NCBI RefSeq assembly: GCF_008763945.1
Contig: NZ_VTQH01000003.1
Location: forward strand, 310,001-374,000
DNA from: Microbacterium testaceum StLB037
GTDB taxonomy: Bacteria; Actinomycetota; Actinomycetes; Actinomycetales; Microbacteriaceae
DNA: 64,000 nt
Reading direction: 5' to 3'
Positions 24,655 through 32,553 of this stretch are shown here, piece by piece. The notes beneath the pieces are model-generated. The model was not told the DNA's origin. It did no database searches and worked only from the letters and a program-made list of their open reading frames with translations. Position 1 is the first letter of the stretch; every line of letters starts with the position of its first letter. A program made the position numbers and the translations under genes.

Positions 24655-25536
24655 ATGTACTTCCACCGGCAAGAGCTTCAGCACTCCGCCACCCCCGAGA
24701 AGCCCGACGCGGTCTACGCCCGCAAGCTGCAGGAGGTGCTCGGCGGCCAGTACGGAGAGATCTCGGTCGCGATGCAGTACCAGTTCCAAGCCTGGAACAT
24801 GCACATGCCCGGCAAGTACCGCGACCTGGTCTTCGGCATCGGCGCGGAGGAGATGGGCCACGTCGAGATGCTCGCGATCATGATCGCCCAGCTGCTCGAG
24901 AAGTCGCCCCTCGGCATCACCGAAGAGGCCGTGCAGAACGACCCGACCGTGGCGGCCGTGATCGGCGGCACCGACATCCAGCACGGGATCGTCGCCGGCG
25001 CCGGCGCGCGTCCCGTCGACTCCAACGGCAACCCCTGGCAGGGCAGCTTCATCACCGCGAGCGGCAACCTGCTCGCCGACTTCACCGCCAACGCGAACGC
25101 CGAGATGCAGGGGCGTGTGCAGGTCGCGCGGCTGTACCACCAGACCGACGACCACGGCGTGAAGGATCTGCTCGCCTTCCTGCTCGCCCGCGACACGATG
25201 CATCAGAACCAGTGGGCCGCGGCCGCCGCCGAGCTGCAGGCCGAGGGCTACGAGAAGCTCCCCGTGCCCAGCAACTTCCCCCTCGACAAGGAGGACCGCG
25301 ACGTGGCGTACCAGTACATCAACTTCAGCGACGGCGCGCAGGCCGGCGACGGCACCTGGGCCTCGGGCCCGACCCCCGACGGCAAGGGCGAATTCACCTA
25401 TCTGCCCGAGCCGCCCGCCGGCGTGCCGATGCCCCCGCCCACCAAGCCCGACGTGCGTTTCTACGGCACCACCGAGCTGCCGAACACCGTCGAGAAGCTC
25501 GCGGGGCGCGCGCAGGACGCGCTGCACAAGGAATGA
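24655..25536 (+). CDS. Manganese catalase (non-haem)
   Basis: The 293-residue ferritin-like protein breaks down hydrogen peroxide with a di-manganese centre. The ligand motifs are visible: Glu in GGQYGEISVAMQYQFQ, Glu/His in GAEEMGHVEM, Glu in NANAEMQGRVQVARLY and His in ARDTMHQNQW. The C-terminal tail with GEFTYLPEPPAGVPMPPP is typical. ATG 24655 is preceded by GAGGAGAG. It is divergent from the Hsp20 gene; a CAACCC box (24559-24564) is present but without a good -10 at the common spacing. Confidence 0.93.
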   Translation: MYFHRQELQHSATPEKPDAVYARKLQEVLGGQYGEISVAMQYQFQAWNMHMPGKYRDLVFGIGAEEMGHVEMLAIMIAQLLEKSPLGITEEAVQNDPTVAAVIGGTDIQHGIVAGAGARPVDSNGNPWQGSFITASGNLLADFTANANAEMQGRVQVARLYHQTDDHGVKDLLAFLLARDTMHQNQWAAAAAELQAEGYEKLPVPSNFPLDKEDRDVAYQYINFSDGAQAGDGTWASGPTPDGKGEFTYLPEPPAGVPMPPPTKPDVRFYGTTELPNTVEKLAGRAQDALHKE

Positions 25537-25564
25537 GCGGGGCGGATGCCGCGGTGCCAGGGCG

Positions 25565-25702
25565 GTGGCCTTCCTCCTCAGCGCGATCGCCGCGGCGGGC
25601 CTGAGCGTCTCGGGGTGGCTCGGCGGCAAGCTCGCCTACCGCTGGGGCGTCCGCGTCGCCGACGAGAACACCCAGCGCGAAGGCTTCGAGACAGCAGCCT
25701 GA
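25565..25702 (+). pseudogene. C-terminal remnant of a DUF2231-type membrane protein
   Basis: A frame readable from GTG 25565 to TGA 25702 encodes 45 residues with VSGWLGGKLAYRWGVRVADE, the characteristic last helix and tail of DUF2231 membrane proteins, which are normally about 150-170 residues. The N-terminal three helices are missing. The remnant begins 28 bases after the Mn catalase stop. It may be the scar of a deletion; a coupled short product is possible but less likely. Confidence 0.6.
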
Positions 25703-25713
25703 ACCTGTCCACG

Positions 25714-25743
25714 GGACCCCGGATGCCGCGGCATCCGGGGTCC
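25714..25743. terminator. Terminator hairpin built from two GGATGCC copies
   Basis: The 14-nt arms 25714-25727 and 25730-25743 are perfectly complementary around a GC loop and are followed by TTCTCTG. The GGATGCC heptamers stand head to head at the tip. It lies between the remnant and the convergent SDR gene. Confidence 0.75.
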
Positions 25744-25755
25744 TTCTCTGTGCCC

Positions 25756-26646
25756 TCAGCGTGGGCGACGCAGCGGAATGCGCGACCAGCCCCCGCTCAC
25801 CGCGCCGGGGTCGTGCTGCGCCGCGAGCACCGCTCCCGACGTGGGCGCGGCGGGGCGGCGGCGTAGCCCCAGGGCGTGCTGCAGGGCGCGGATGAAGCGG
25901 TCGTACACGCGCGGAGCGAGGAACTGCAGCGGCCGGGTCACGAACTGCGCGGCGCCCACACCCACCTCGTGCCGCGGCCCTCGCGCGACCCGCACGATCG
26001 CCCGTGCCACGCGGTCGGCCGAGACCACCGGGGGCAGGGGGAAGGCGGTGCGCCCGGTGTAGTTCGCCGCGCGCTGATAGATGGGCGTGTCGATGCTCGC
26101 CGGAAGGACGATTCTCACCCGGATGCCGCGGTGCGCGAGCATCTCCTGCCTCAGCGCCCGCGTGAACCCGAGCAGGCCGTGCTTGGCCGCGACGTAGGAC
26201 GAGACGTAGGGGCCGGCGACCTGCGAGTACAGCGAGCCGACGAAGACGATCGTGCCCCGACCCGCCGCGCGGAAATGCGGGACGAGGGCGCGGGCGGCGC
26301 GCATGTGCCCGGTGAGGTTCGTCTCGATGACGCGGTCGCGCACCTCGTCGGGGGTGTCCTCGACCGAGCCGTACGAGAACACCGAGGCGGAGGCGACCCA
26401 CACGTCGATCCGTCCGTATGCGGCGATCGCGGCGTCGACCGCGCGATCCGGCCCGTCGGGGGTGGCGAGATCGATCGGGAGCGTGAGCACCTCGGCACCG
26501 CGCCGTCGGCACTCCTCGGCGGCCGACGCGAGGGCGACCGCATCGCGCGCCACGAGGACCAGGGCGGTGCCCGCGCGCGCGAACCGCAGAGCGGCCGCCC
26601 GGCCGATGCCTCTCGAACCCCCGGTGACGACGACGACCTCGCGCAT
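25756..26646 (-). CDS. SDR family oxidoreductase (DltE-like)
   Basis: ATG 26646 has GAGAGGGAA upstream and gives 296 residues. The nucleotide-binding motif is TGGSRGIGRAAALRFA, the NAG-like position is WVASASVF, and the catalytic residues are Ser in FVGSLYSQ and YVAAKHG. The C-terminal extension (LQFLAPRVYDRFIRALQHALGLRRRP) is amphipathic and may touch the membrane, as in the SDR group with long tails. The substrate is unknown. Its promoter is one of the best CAA-box copies. Confidence 0.88.
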   Translation of the reverse strand: MREVVVVTGGSRGIGRAAALRFARAGTALVLVARDAVALASAAEECRRRGAEVLTLPIDLATPDGPDRAVDAAIAAYGRIDVWVASASVFSYGSVEDTPDEVRDRVIETNLTGHMRAARALVPHFRAAGRGTIVFVGSLYSQVAGPYVSSYVAAKHGLLGFTRALRQEMLAHRGIRVRIVLPASIDTPIYQRAANYTGRTAFPLPPVVSADRVARAIVRVARGPRHEVGVGAAQFVTRPLQFLAPRVYDRFIRALQHALGLRRRPAAPTSGAVLAAQHDPGAVSGGWSRIPLRRPR

Positions 26647-26693
26647 TCTTCCCTCTCCGCGGGGCGCCGCGACCCGGCCGCGCCCGCTCGCCG

Positions 26694-26730
26694 ACGGTAG
26701 GTGCGTGCCGTGGCCGACCCGAGGGGGTTG
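26694..26730 (-). promoter_or_regulatory. CAA-box promoter of the SDR gene
   Basis: On the minus strand, GTCAACCC includes CAACCC (26730-26725), then 25 nt, then TACCGT (26699-26694). Confidence 0.6.
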
Positions 26731-26768
26731 ACGCGGGTCGCGCGGATAAGAGCGCCGGCGCGCCCCCA

Positions 26769-26806
26769 CAACCCCGTTCACGAATCCCGGCGACCGCGCC
26801 CAGGGT
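26769..26806 (+). promoter_or_regulatory. CAA-box promoter still present before the MBL-fold remnant
   Basis: CAACCC (26769-26774), 26 nt, CAGGGT (26801-26806), with ATG 26814 seven bases later. The promoter appears intact although the gene is broken. Confidence 0.45.
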
Positions 26807-26813
26807 GGCCGAC

Positions 26814-27133
26814 ATGACAGGCGCACACCGGGGCGGGCTCGGACGCACCCCCGACGGCATCCGCGAGGTCGCCGACGGCGTCTCGATGATCACCTGCCCG
26901 ACCGCGACCTGCTTTTCACCGGCGACGCGGTCGTCACCTTCGATCCCTACACCGGCCGACCCGGCGCCCAGATCGTCGCCCGCGCGGCCACCGCTGACAG
27001 CGGTGCCGCGCTCGCCGCCCTCGGCCGGCTCACGATGACGTGCGCACACACCGTCCTTCCCGGCCACGGCGACGCGTGGACGGACGGCATCGGCCGGCTC
27101 GTCGCCGAGGCCCATGCCACCGGTGCGCACTGA
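26814..27133 (+). pseudogene. MBL-fold metallo-hydrolase with large internal deletion and frameshift
   Basis: The first about 25 codons from ATG 26814 give MTGAHRGGLGRTPDGIREVADGVSMI, the N-terminus of a common actinobacterial metallo-beta-lactamase-fold hydrolase. The sequence then switches frame and continues as DRDLLFTGDAVVTFDPYTGRPG and TVLPGHGDAW, its C-terminal part with two metal-site motifs, ending at TGA 27133. The middle, including HxHxDH, is gone. Intact relatives are about 240-260 residues, so roughly 150 residues are missing. The product cannot be functional. Confidence 0.8.
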
Positions 27134-27155
27134 AGCGCCCCGACCCCGGCCGCGG

Positions 27156-27161
27156 TAGCGT
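27156..27161 (+). promoter_or_regulatory. -10 box of the UbiA gene, leaderless
   Basis: TAGCGT stands exactly six bases before GTG 27168, which supports that start codon and a leaderless transcript. No CAA box lies at the usual distance. Confidence 0.45.
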
Positions 27162-27167
27162 CGGAGG

Positions 27168-27995
27168 GTGACGGATGCCGCGGCGAGGCCGCCCCTCGTG
27201 AGCGCGCTCTGGGGCGCCACCCACCCGGGCCCCACCCTCGTGGTCACCGTCCTCTCGCTCGCGCTCGGCATCGCGGCGGGCGTCGAACCGTGGCGCCTCG
27301 CGGTGCTCGTGGTCGCGGTGTTCGCCGGTCAGGTCTCGGTGGGTCTCTCGAACGACGCGATCGACGGTGCCCGCGACGCCGCGGTCGGCCGCACCGACAA
27401 GCCCATCGCCGGGGGAGCGGTCACGCCGGAGCGCGCCCTTGCGGTGGCCGTGGCATCCGCGATCCTCGCCGTCGTGCTCTCGCTGCCGCTCGGACCGGGC
27501 CTGGTCGCCGCCCACGCCGTCGCTCTCGCCTCGGCCTGGGCCTACAACGCGGGGCTCAAGTCGACGCCCGTCTCGATCGCGCCCTTCGTGCTCAGCTTCG
27601 GACTCTTCCCCTCGTTCGCGACCCTGTCGCTCTCGCCGCCGACCCTCGCGGCGTGGTGGGCGTCGCTGGCGGGGGCGGCCCTCGGCGCCGCCGTTCACCT
27701 GACCAACGTCGTCCGCGATCTCGACGACGACCGCCGCACGGGGGTGCGGGGCTTGCCGCACAGACTGGGCGCGCGCCGTTCCGTGGTGCTCGCAGCGGTG
27801 GGGATCGCCGCCGGGGCACTCGCCGTCTTCTTCGGGACGGATGCCACGGCCCTCGGCGTCGTCTTCTTCGTCGCCGTCCTCGCGCTCGCCGTCGGCGCCG
27901 TGGTGCTGGTGTTCGTGCGCCCGCCCGGGCGCGCGGTGTTCCAGCTCACGATGCTCGCCGCCCTGGTGCTGGCCGCCCAGCTCGTGGCCGCCTGA
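27168..27995 (+). CDS. UbiA family prenyltransferase
   Basis: The 275-residue integral membrane protein has about eight helices. It transfers a prenyl group from a diphosphate to an aromatic acceptor. The first Asp-rich motif is SNDAIDGARD (about residues 63-72) and the second is NVVRDLDDDRR (about 180-190). The position facing a type III PKS operon suggests that the acceptor could be the polyketide-derived ring rather than the menaquinone precursor; this is inference. An alternative start is GTG 27198, but the -10 box supports 27168. Confidence 0.88.
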   Translation: MTDAAARPPLVSALWGATHPGPTLVVTVLSLALGIAAGVEPWRLAVLVVAVFAGQVSVGLSNDAIDGARDAAVGRTDKPIAGGAVTPERALAVAVASAILAVVLSLPLGPGLVAAHAVALASAWAYNAGLKSTPVSIAPFVLSFGLFPSFATLSLSPPTLAAWWASLAGAALGAAVHLTNVVRDLDDDRRTGVRGLPHRLGARRSVVLAAVGIAAGALAVFFGTDATALGVVFFVAVLALAVGAVVLVFVRPPGRAVFQLTMLAALVLAAQLVAA

Positions 27996-28065
27996 GACCC
28001 GACCGGTCGGTATCGCGAACGAGACCGGCCGACCATCGGGCGTGCACGACGGCGGGCGCCGACCT

Positions 28066-28103
28066 CGACACGCCGCGGCAGCGGCGTCGCCCGCGGCGTG
28101 TCG
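28066..28103. terminator. Hairpin between UbiA and the FAD oxygenase genes
   Basis: A perfect 13-bp stem (28066-28078 with 28091-28103) in the 151 bases between these convergent genes. Confidence 0.65.
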
Positions 28104-28146
28104 CACACGGCATCCGCCGCTGTGCACGTCTTTCCCCGCCGGCGGC

Positions 28147-29259
28147 TCAGGTTCCGGGTGCCGCCCGGTCGAACCGCATCGCGTACGCCCGGGTGAACAA
28201 CGCCCCGCCCGGTCCGCGCAGCCCCGCGCCCAGCGCCGCGATACGCACCGCGTGCGCGACGGGGGCGGCGGCCCGGCCGAGCAGGGTGTTGAGGAAGGCC
28301 AGGCGCGCGGCGTGCCGCGCCGAGGCCAGGCGGTCGCGCTGCCATCGGTCCAGGCCCGCGCCGTCGCCGCCGCGCACCCACGGCGCGAGCAGCGGCGCGA
28401 GGGTCAGCGCATCGAGAAGGCCGAGGTTCATGCCCTGACCACCGATGGGGCTCACCTCGTGGGCGGCGTCGCCGACCACGATCACCCGGCCGCGCCGGAG
28501 GGCCGGGGCCACCGCCCGCCGCACGCCGAAGGTCGAGGCATCCGCGGTGTCGACCTCGAGCCCCGTGCGTCGAGCCACGGCATCGTGCAGGAAGGCCGCG
28601 GCATCCGGAACCTCCTCGCGACCCGCCCAGGCGACGAGCCGTCTGCGCCCGCCGGGGAGGGGGAACGATTCGACCACCCCATCGCGCTCGAGGTGCACGC
28701 GCGCGACCGGGCCACCCGGCGCGGCGACGTCGGCCATGACGTAGCGATCGGGGTAGTGGTGGGTGCGCACGGCCCCGGCGCGGTAGACGAGCGAGCGTCC
28801 CGCCCATCCGGATGCCACGACGACCACCCTCGCGCGCAGCTCGCCGCCGCCCGCGACCCCGACCCGGACGCCGTCCGCGTCCTGTCGCAGGGATTCCACG
28901 GTCACGCCGCGCCGCACCGCAGGCGCGAGGGCCGTCAGCACCTCGATCGTGTCGGACTGCGGGAGGGCGGCCACGTACGGATGCCGCGCCCGCAGGCGGT
29001 CGAAGCGGATCGCGGCGAGCAGGCGACCGTCGGCCCGCGCCTCGCCGCGGGCGATCCGCACCGCGCGGTCGAGGATGCCCTCGGTGGCACCCGAGGCTTC
29101 GAGCAGAGCGAGGGCGGGGGAGTGGATGCCGATCGCCCGCGTCCCCGCGCCGGCCTCGGTGCGGCGCTCGACGACGGCGACGTCGACATCGCGCCCCTGC
29201 AGGTCGGCGGCCAGCGCCAGTCCCACGGGGCCGGCGCCGACGACGAGCACCTCCGTCAT
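28147..29259 (-). CDS. FAD-dependent monooxygenase of the type III PKS cluster
   Basis: The 370-residue aromatic-hydroxylase-type flavoprotein has VLVVGAGPVGLALAADL (FAD ADP motif) at the start and the second FAD motif GRVIVVGDAAHEVSPIGGQGMNLGLLDA. It would hydroxylate or oxidise an aromatic product using NAD(P)H and oxygen. The ATG overlaps the stop of the methyltransferase gene (ATGA), showing translational coupling. In the known srs pathway of Streptomyces griseus a PKS, methyltransferase and flavoprotein work together on phenolic lipids, a reasonable model here. Confidence 0.88.
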   Translation of the reverse strand: MTEVLVVGAGPVGLALAADLQGRDVDVAVVERRTEAGAGTRAIGIHSPALALLEASGATEGILDRAVRIARGEARADGRLLAAIRFDRLRARHPYVAALPQSDTIEVLTALAPAVRRGVTVESLRQDADGVRVGVAGGGELRARVVVVASGWAGRSLVYRAGAVRTHHYPDRYVMADVAAPGGPVARVHLERDGVVESFPLPGGRRRLVAWAGREEVPDAAAFLHDAVARRTGLEVDTADASTFGVRRAVAPALRRGRVIVVGDAAHEVSPIGGQGMNLGLLDALTLAPLLAPWVRGGDGAGLDRWQRDRLASARHAARLAFLNTLLGRAAAPVAHAVRIAALGAGLRGPGGALFTRAYAMRFDRAAPGT

Positions 29260-29957
29260 TCCCGGGCCTCCCCGCGCGCCGCGGCGAGCACCCGGAACGG
29301 CGCCGGGGTCTCCACGCGCCAGGGTGAGCCGAGGGCCTCGGCGAGCTCGGGCGCGCGGTAGCTGCGGCGGATCGAGCGGAGCCCGTCGACGCGCAGGAAC
29401 GTGCCCGCTGACAGCGGCGCGATACCGACGGCGTACAGGGCGTAGGCGAGGCGACCGCGGGCGATGTCGGCGTGTAGGACGGGGCCGCTCGACAGGGCGA
29501 GCGAGTCGGCGGTGAACCCCCGCAGGGCCTCCGCGTCGAGGTGGTGCAGCACGTGGTTCGACACGACGAGGTCGAACCGCTCCCCGGCGGCGAGCAGGGC
29601 GGTCGAATCCTGCGCGACGAAGCGCACCCCGGGGCGGCTGCGCGCGCGGGCGGCCGAGATCGCGCGCGGGTCGGGATCGGCCCCGACGCACTCGACCGTG
29701 AAGCCGTCGCGGGCGGCCAGGCCGGCCAGCCGCACGAGCACGTCCCCGCCGCCGCACCCCAGGTCGAGGATGCGCGCGGGGCGGCCGAGCACGCGCAGCT
29801 CGGGACGCACGCGCGAGCGGTAGACGTGGCCCCACGCCGAGACGAGCCGGTTCACGAGGTCGAAGCGGCGGTAGGTGGCCGCGAGCGCCCGGGGATCGCA
29901 GTCGGGGTCGTCCATCAGCTCGGTCAGCGCGGTGTCGCGCTGCGACAACCCCGTCAC
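29256..29957 (-). CDS. Class I SAM-dependent methyltransferase of the type III PKS cluster
   Basis: The 233-residue protein has SAM motif I ILDLGCGGGDVLVRLAG, motif II acid region CVGADPDPRAI, and the post-motif SNHVLHHLD. GTG 29957 overlaps the TGA of the PKS gene (GTGA), and its own stop overlaps the next ATG, so the three genes are made as a coupled set. It is likely to O- or C-methylate the polyketide ring. The open frame further upstream is antisense-like coding inside the PKS gene and is not used. Confidence 0.88.
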   Translation of the reverse strand: MTGLSQRDTALTELMDDPDCDPRALAATYRRFDLVNRLVSAWGHVYRSRVRPELRVLGRPARILDLGCGGGDVLVRLAGLAARDGFTVECVGADPDPRAISAARARSRPGVRFVAQDSTALLAAGERFDLVVSNHVLHHLDAEALRGFTADSLALSSGPVLHADIARGRLAYALYAVGIAPLSAGTFLRVDGLRSIRRSYRAPELAEALGSPWRVETPAPFRVLAAARGEARE

Positions 29958-31048
29958 GCCGCCGGGCGGCGCAGCGTCAGACGCGCCGCCTCCACGGTGA
30001 GGCCCGGGCCGAAGGCGAGGGCGGCCACGCGGTCGCCGTCGCGGCGGGAGTCGTCGGCGAGCAGGTCGCGCAGGATGAACAGCAGGGTCGCGCTCGACAT
30101 GTTGCCGTGCTGGCGCAGCACCTCCCGCGAGGGTCCCAGGGCGGCCGCGTCGAGGGACAGGGCGCTTTCGACACGGTCGAGGATGCTGCGCCCTCCGGGG
30201 TGCACCGCCCACGCGTCGACGGCGTCGAGGTCACCCAGCACGTCGGCGGCGATCGCGGAGATCTCGCGCCCGATGATGCGCGGCACCTCGGGGGTCAGGG
30301 TCATCTCGAAGCCGGAATCGCCCACCGTCCAGGCCATGTCCTTCTCGCCGTCGTCGGTGACATGGGTCGCGAAGCCCGCGAGGTCGAAGCCCGCCTCGGA
30401 GGGATCTCCGGATGCCACGACGGCGGCTCCCGCTCCGTCGGCGAACACCGAGGCGGCGACGATCTGGTCGGGGTGCGACGAGGTCTGCCAGTGCAGCGAG
30501 CACAGTTCGGCGCACGCGACGAGGACGACCGCGTCGGGGTCGGCGCTCACGATGCGCGCCGCCAGCCGGAGGGCCGGGATCGCAGCCGCACACCCGATGA
30601 AGCCGAGGTGGTAGCGCTCGACGGTGGGGGAGAGGCCGAGATCGCGCACCAGGTGGTAGTCAGGACCGGGCGCGAACATCCCGGTGCACGAGACGGTCAC
30701 GACGTGGGTGATGGCATCCGGAGTCCGTCCCGAACCCGCGATCGCGGACCGGGAGGCTTCGGCGAAGAGGGCGGGGGCGGTGCGGCGGTACTCGTCGTTG
30801 CGCGCGCCGGTGGGGGGCATGAGCAGGGTGTCGCCGTCGCGCACGTCGAGCGCGTCGCCGGTACCGCCCGCGAGCTGGGGGAGCACGACGTGCCGGGTGT
30901 CGATGGCGGCGGCGTCGAAGGCGGCCCCCACGAGGCGCTGGGCTTTGCGGTCGAATCCGGGCTGTGCGGAGAAGAGGTCACGCAGGGTCGACTGGGCGAC
31001 ACGAGTGTCGGGCAGGGCCGTGCCGATCGAGAGGATGCGGGCGGTCAT
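29954..31048 (-). CDS. Type III polyketide synthase
   Basis: The 364-residue chalcone-synthase-fold enzyme extends an acyl starter with malonyl-CoA and cyclises it, giving alkylresorcinol or alkylpyrone-like rings. The catalytic triad is Cys121 (VSCTGMF), His283 (AVHPGG) and Asn316 (GNMSSAT). The FGPGLTVEA signature closes the protein. It is first in a three-gene coupled operon. The ATG at 31048 follows a short upstream region shared with a divergent small membrane protein gene. The product cannot be predicted from sequence alone. Confidence 0.93.
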   Translation of the reverse strand: MTARILSIGTALPDTRVAQSTLRDLFSAQPGFDRKAQRLVGAAFDAAAIDTRHVVLPQLAGGTGDALDVRDGDTLLMPPTGARNDEYRRTAPALFAEASRSAIAGSGRTPDAITHVVTVSCTGMFAPGPDYHLVRDLGLSPTVERYHLGFIGCAAAIPALRLAARIVSADPDAVVLVACAELCSLHWQTSSHPDQIVAASVFADGAGAAVVASGDPSEAGFDLAGFATHVTDDGEKDMAWTVGDSGFEMTLTPEVPRIIGREISAIAADVLGDLDAVDAWAVHPGGRSILDRVESALSLDAAALGPSREVLRQHGNMSSATLLFILRDLLADDSRRDGDRVAALAFGPGLTVEAARLTLRRPAA

Positions 31049-31151
31049 GCCTCACTGTAGACACGGTTTCGCCGCCCCCCGTCGGGGATAGCGCCGCGAG
31101 AGCACGCCGTCTATGGTGCGGCGGCGGTTCCGGATGCGGCGGCGCGTCTGT

Positions 31152-31189
31152 CAACCCGGTCGGGTACGGGCCGGTGCCGCCCCTACGGT
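31152..31189 (+). promoter_or_regulatory. CAA-box promoter of the small membrane protein at 31.2 kb
   Basis: GTCAACCC contains CAACCC (31152-31157), followed after 26 nt by TACGGT (31184-31189). ATG 31218 is 28 bases further, with AAAGGA between. Confidence 0.55.
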
Positions 31190-31217
31190 GGCGTCTCCCC
31201 ACCGAAAGGACGCCGCC

Positions 31218-31559
31218 ATGACCGGCCCCCGCAACGACCGGAAGACCGACCCGAATCGCGTGATGAACCAGAGGGCCGTGCAGAACCCGAACCGAAAGGC
31301 GTGGCTTCTCGCATCCGGTTTGCTCGCGGTCATCTCGATCGTGCTCTTCGCCTTCTCGATCCCGATCGTGGCGGCGTGGGCGTGGATCGGCATCGCGTTC
31401 CAGGTCGCGATCTTCGCCGCGCTCCTCGTGAACGGTCTCACCGGCCGCCGGAGCGCCTACCAGGGGTACGTCTTCGCCGTCCTGTTGCGCGTCCAGGCCG
31501 CGGTGGCGCTGTTGGTGATCATCGTGATCGCGATCGCCGCCTGGATGCCCGCGAGCTGA
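31218..31559 (+). CDS. Small three-helix membrane protein
   Basis: ATG 31218 with AAAGGA 8 bases upstream gives 113 residues. A polar N-terminus (PRNDRKTDPNRVMNQRAVQNPNRK) precedes three hydrophobic segments at about 30-48, 50-70 and 82-107. No motif is recognised. Its CAA-box promoter groups it with the stress genes. Confidence 0.7.
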   Translation: MTGPRNDRKTDPNRVMNQRAVQNPNRKAWLLASGLLAVISIVLFAFSIPIVAAWAWIGIAFQVAIFAALLVNGLTGRRSAYQGYVFAVLLRVQAAVALLVIIVIAIAAWMPAS

Positions 31560-31576
31560 GGACGCGCGCCGACGCA

Positions 31577-31613
31577 GCGAAGCGCCGCCCCTCGAACGGG
31601 AGCGGCGCTTCGC
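31577..31613. terminator. Bidirectional hairpin terminator
   Basis: GCGAAGCGCCGC (31577-31588) pairs with GCGGCGCTTCGC (31602-31613), with an inner CCC/GGG pairing, between two convergent genes. Confidence 0.7.
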
Positions 31614-31623
31614 CGTGACGGGC

Positions 31624-32463
31624 TCAGAGGATGGGCTTTCCGCCGGTGACCGCGACGCGGGCGCCCGAGACGTAGCTCGCCTCGTCGGACGCCAGCAGCA
31701 CGTAGACCGGCGCGAGCTCGGCGGGTTGGCCGGGACGCCCCATCGGCACCTGTTCGCCGAAAGCCTCGACCTTGTCGGCGGGCATCGTCGCCGGGATGAG
31801 CGGGGTCCACACCGGCCCGGGCGCGACGCTGTTCGCACGGATGCCACGCTCGGCGAGGAGCTGAGCCAGGGAGGCGGTCATGTTGGCGATCGCCGCTTTC
31901 GTCGCGGCGTAGGGCAGCAGCTGGGGGGACGGCATGTCGGAGTTGACCGAACTCGACGCCACGATCGAGGCGCCCTCCTTCAGGTGCGGCAGGGCGGCCT
32001 TGACCAGGTGGAAGTAGGCGCTGACGTTCGTCGCCCAGGTGTAGTCCCACTCGCTGTCCTCGATCTCCTCGAGGGTGTCGTGGCTCATCTGGAACGCGGC
32101 GTTCACCACCAGGATGTCGAGCTTGCCGAGCTGCTGCACGGTCTGCGCGATGAGGTCGCGGCAGTGCGCGGGGTCGGACACGTCGCCGGGGAGCAGGATC
32201 GCGCGTCGGCCGGCGTCCTCCACGAAGCGCCGGGCCTCCTCGGCATCCTGATGCTCGTTCAGGTACGCGATGGCCACGTCGGCTCCCTCTCGCGCATAGG
32301 CGAGCGCCACCGCCTTGCCGATGCCGCTGTCGCCGCCCGTGATGAGCGCGACCTTCCCCTGCAGACGGCCGGAACCGCGGTAGCTGTCGACGCCGTAATC
32401 GGGCTGGGGATCCAGGGCACGGTCCGTGCCGGGGACCTCTTGCTGCTGTGCGGGTTGTGACAT
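31624..32463 (-). CDS. SDR family oxidoreductase (paralogue of the one at 9.3 kb)
   Basis: ATG 32463 has GAGGAGG upstream and gives 279 residues. Like the 9.3-kb SDR it has a long N-terminal extension (PGTDRALDPQPDYGVDSYRGSGRL) before TGGDSGIGKAVALAYA. Catalytic residues are in ASSSVNSD and YAATKAAIAN, and the end is VSGARVAVTGGKPIL. This type is linked to general stress. The promoter is a CAA-box copy with a weaker -10. Confidence 0.9.
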   Translation of the reverse strand: MSQPAQQQEVPGTDRALDPQPDYGVDSYRGSGRLQGKVALITGGDSGIGKAVALAYAREGADVAIAYLNEHQDAEEARRFVEDAGRRAILLPGDVSDPAHCRDLIAQTVQQLGKLDILVVNAAFQMSHDTLEEIEDSEWDYTWATNVSAYFHLVKAALPHLKEGASIVASSSVNSDMPSPQLLPYAATKAAIANMTASLAQLLAERGIRANSVAPGPVWTPLIPATMPADKVEAFGEQVPMGRPGQPAELAPVYVLLASDEASYVSGARVAVTGGKPIL

Positions 32464-32492
32464 CACTGCCTCCTCGTGTCGGACGAGTGACC

Positions 32493-32529
32493 ACCCCACC
32501 CGCCCGGAGGCGAACCCGCACGAGGGTTG
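32493..32529 (-). promoter_or_regulatory. CAA-box promoter of the 31.6-kb SDR gene
   Basis: On the minus strand, CTGTCAACCC includes CAACCC (32529-32524), then 25 nt, then TGGGGT (32498-32493). Confidence 0.45.
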
Positions 32530-32553
32530 ACAGCCTCGGCCGAGGTCCCGGGG

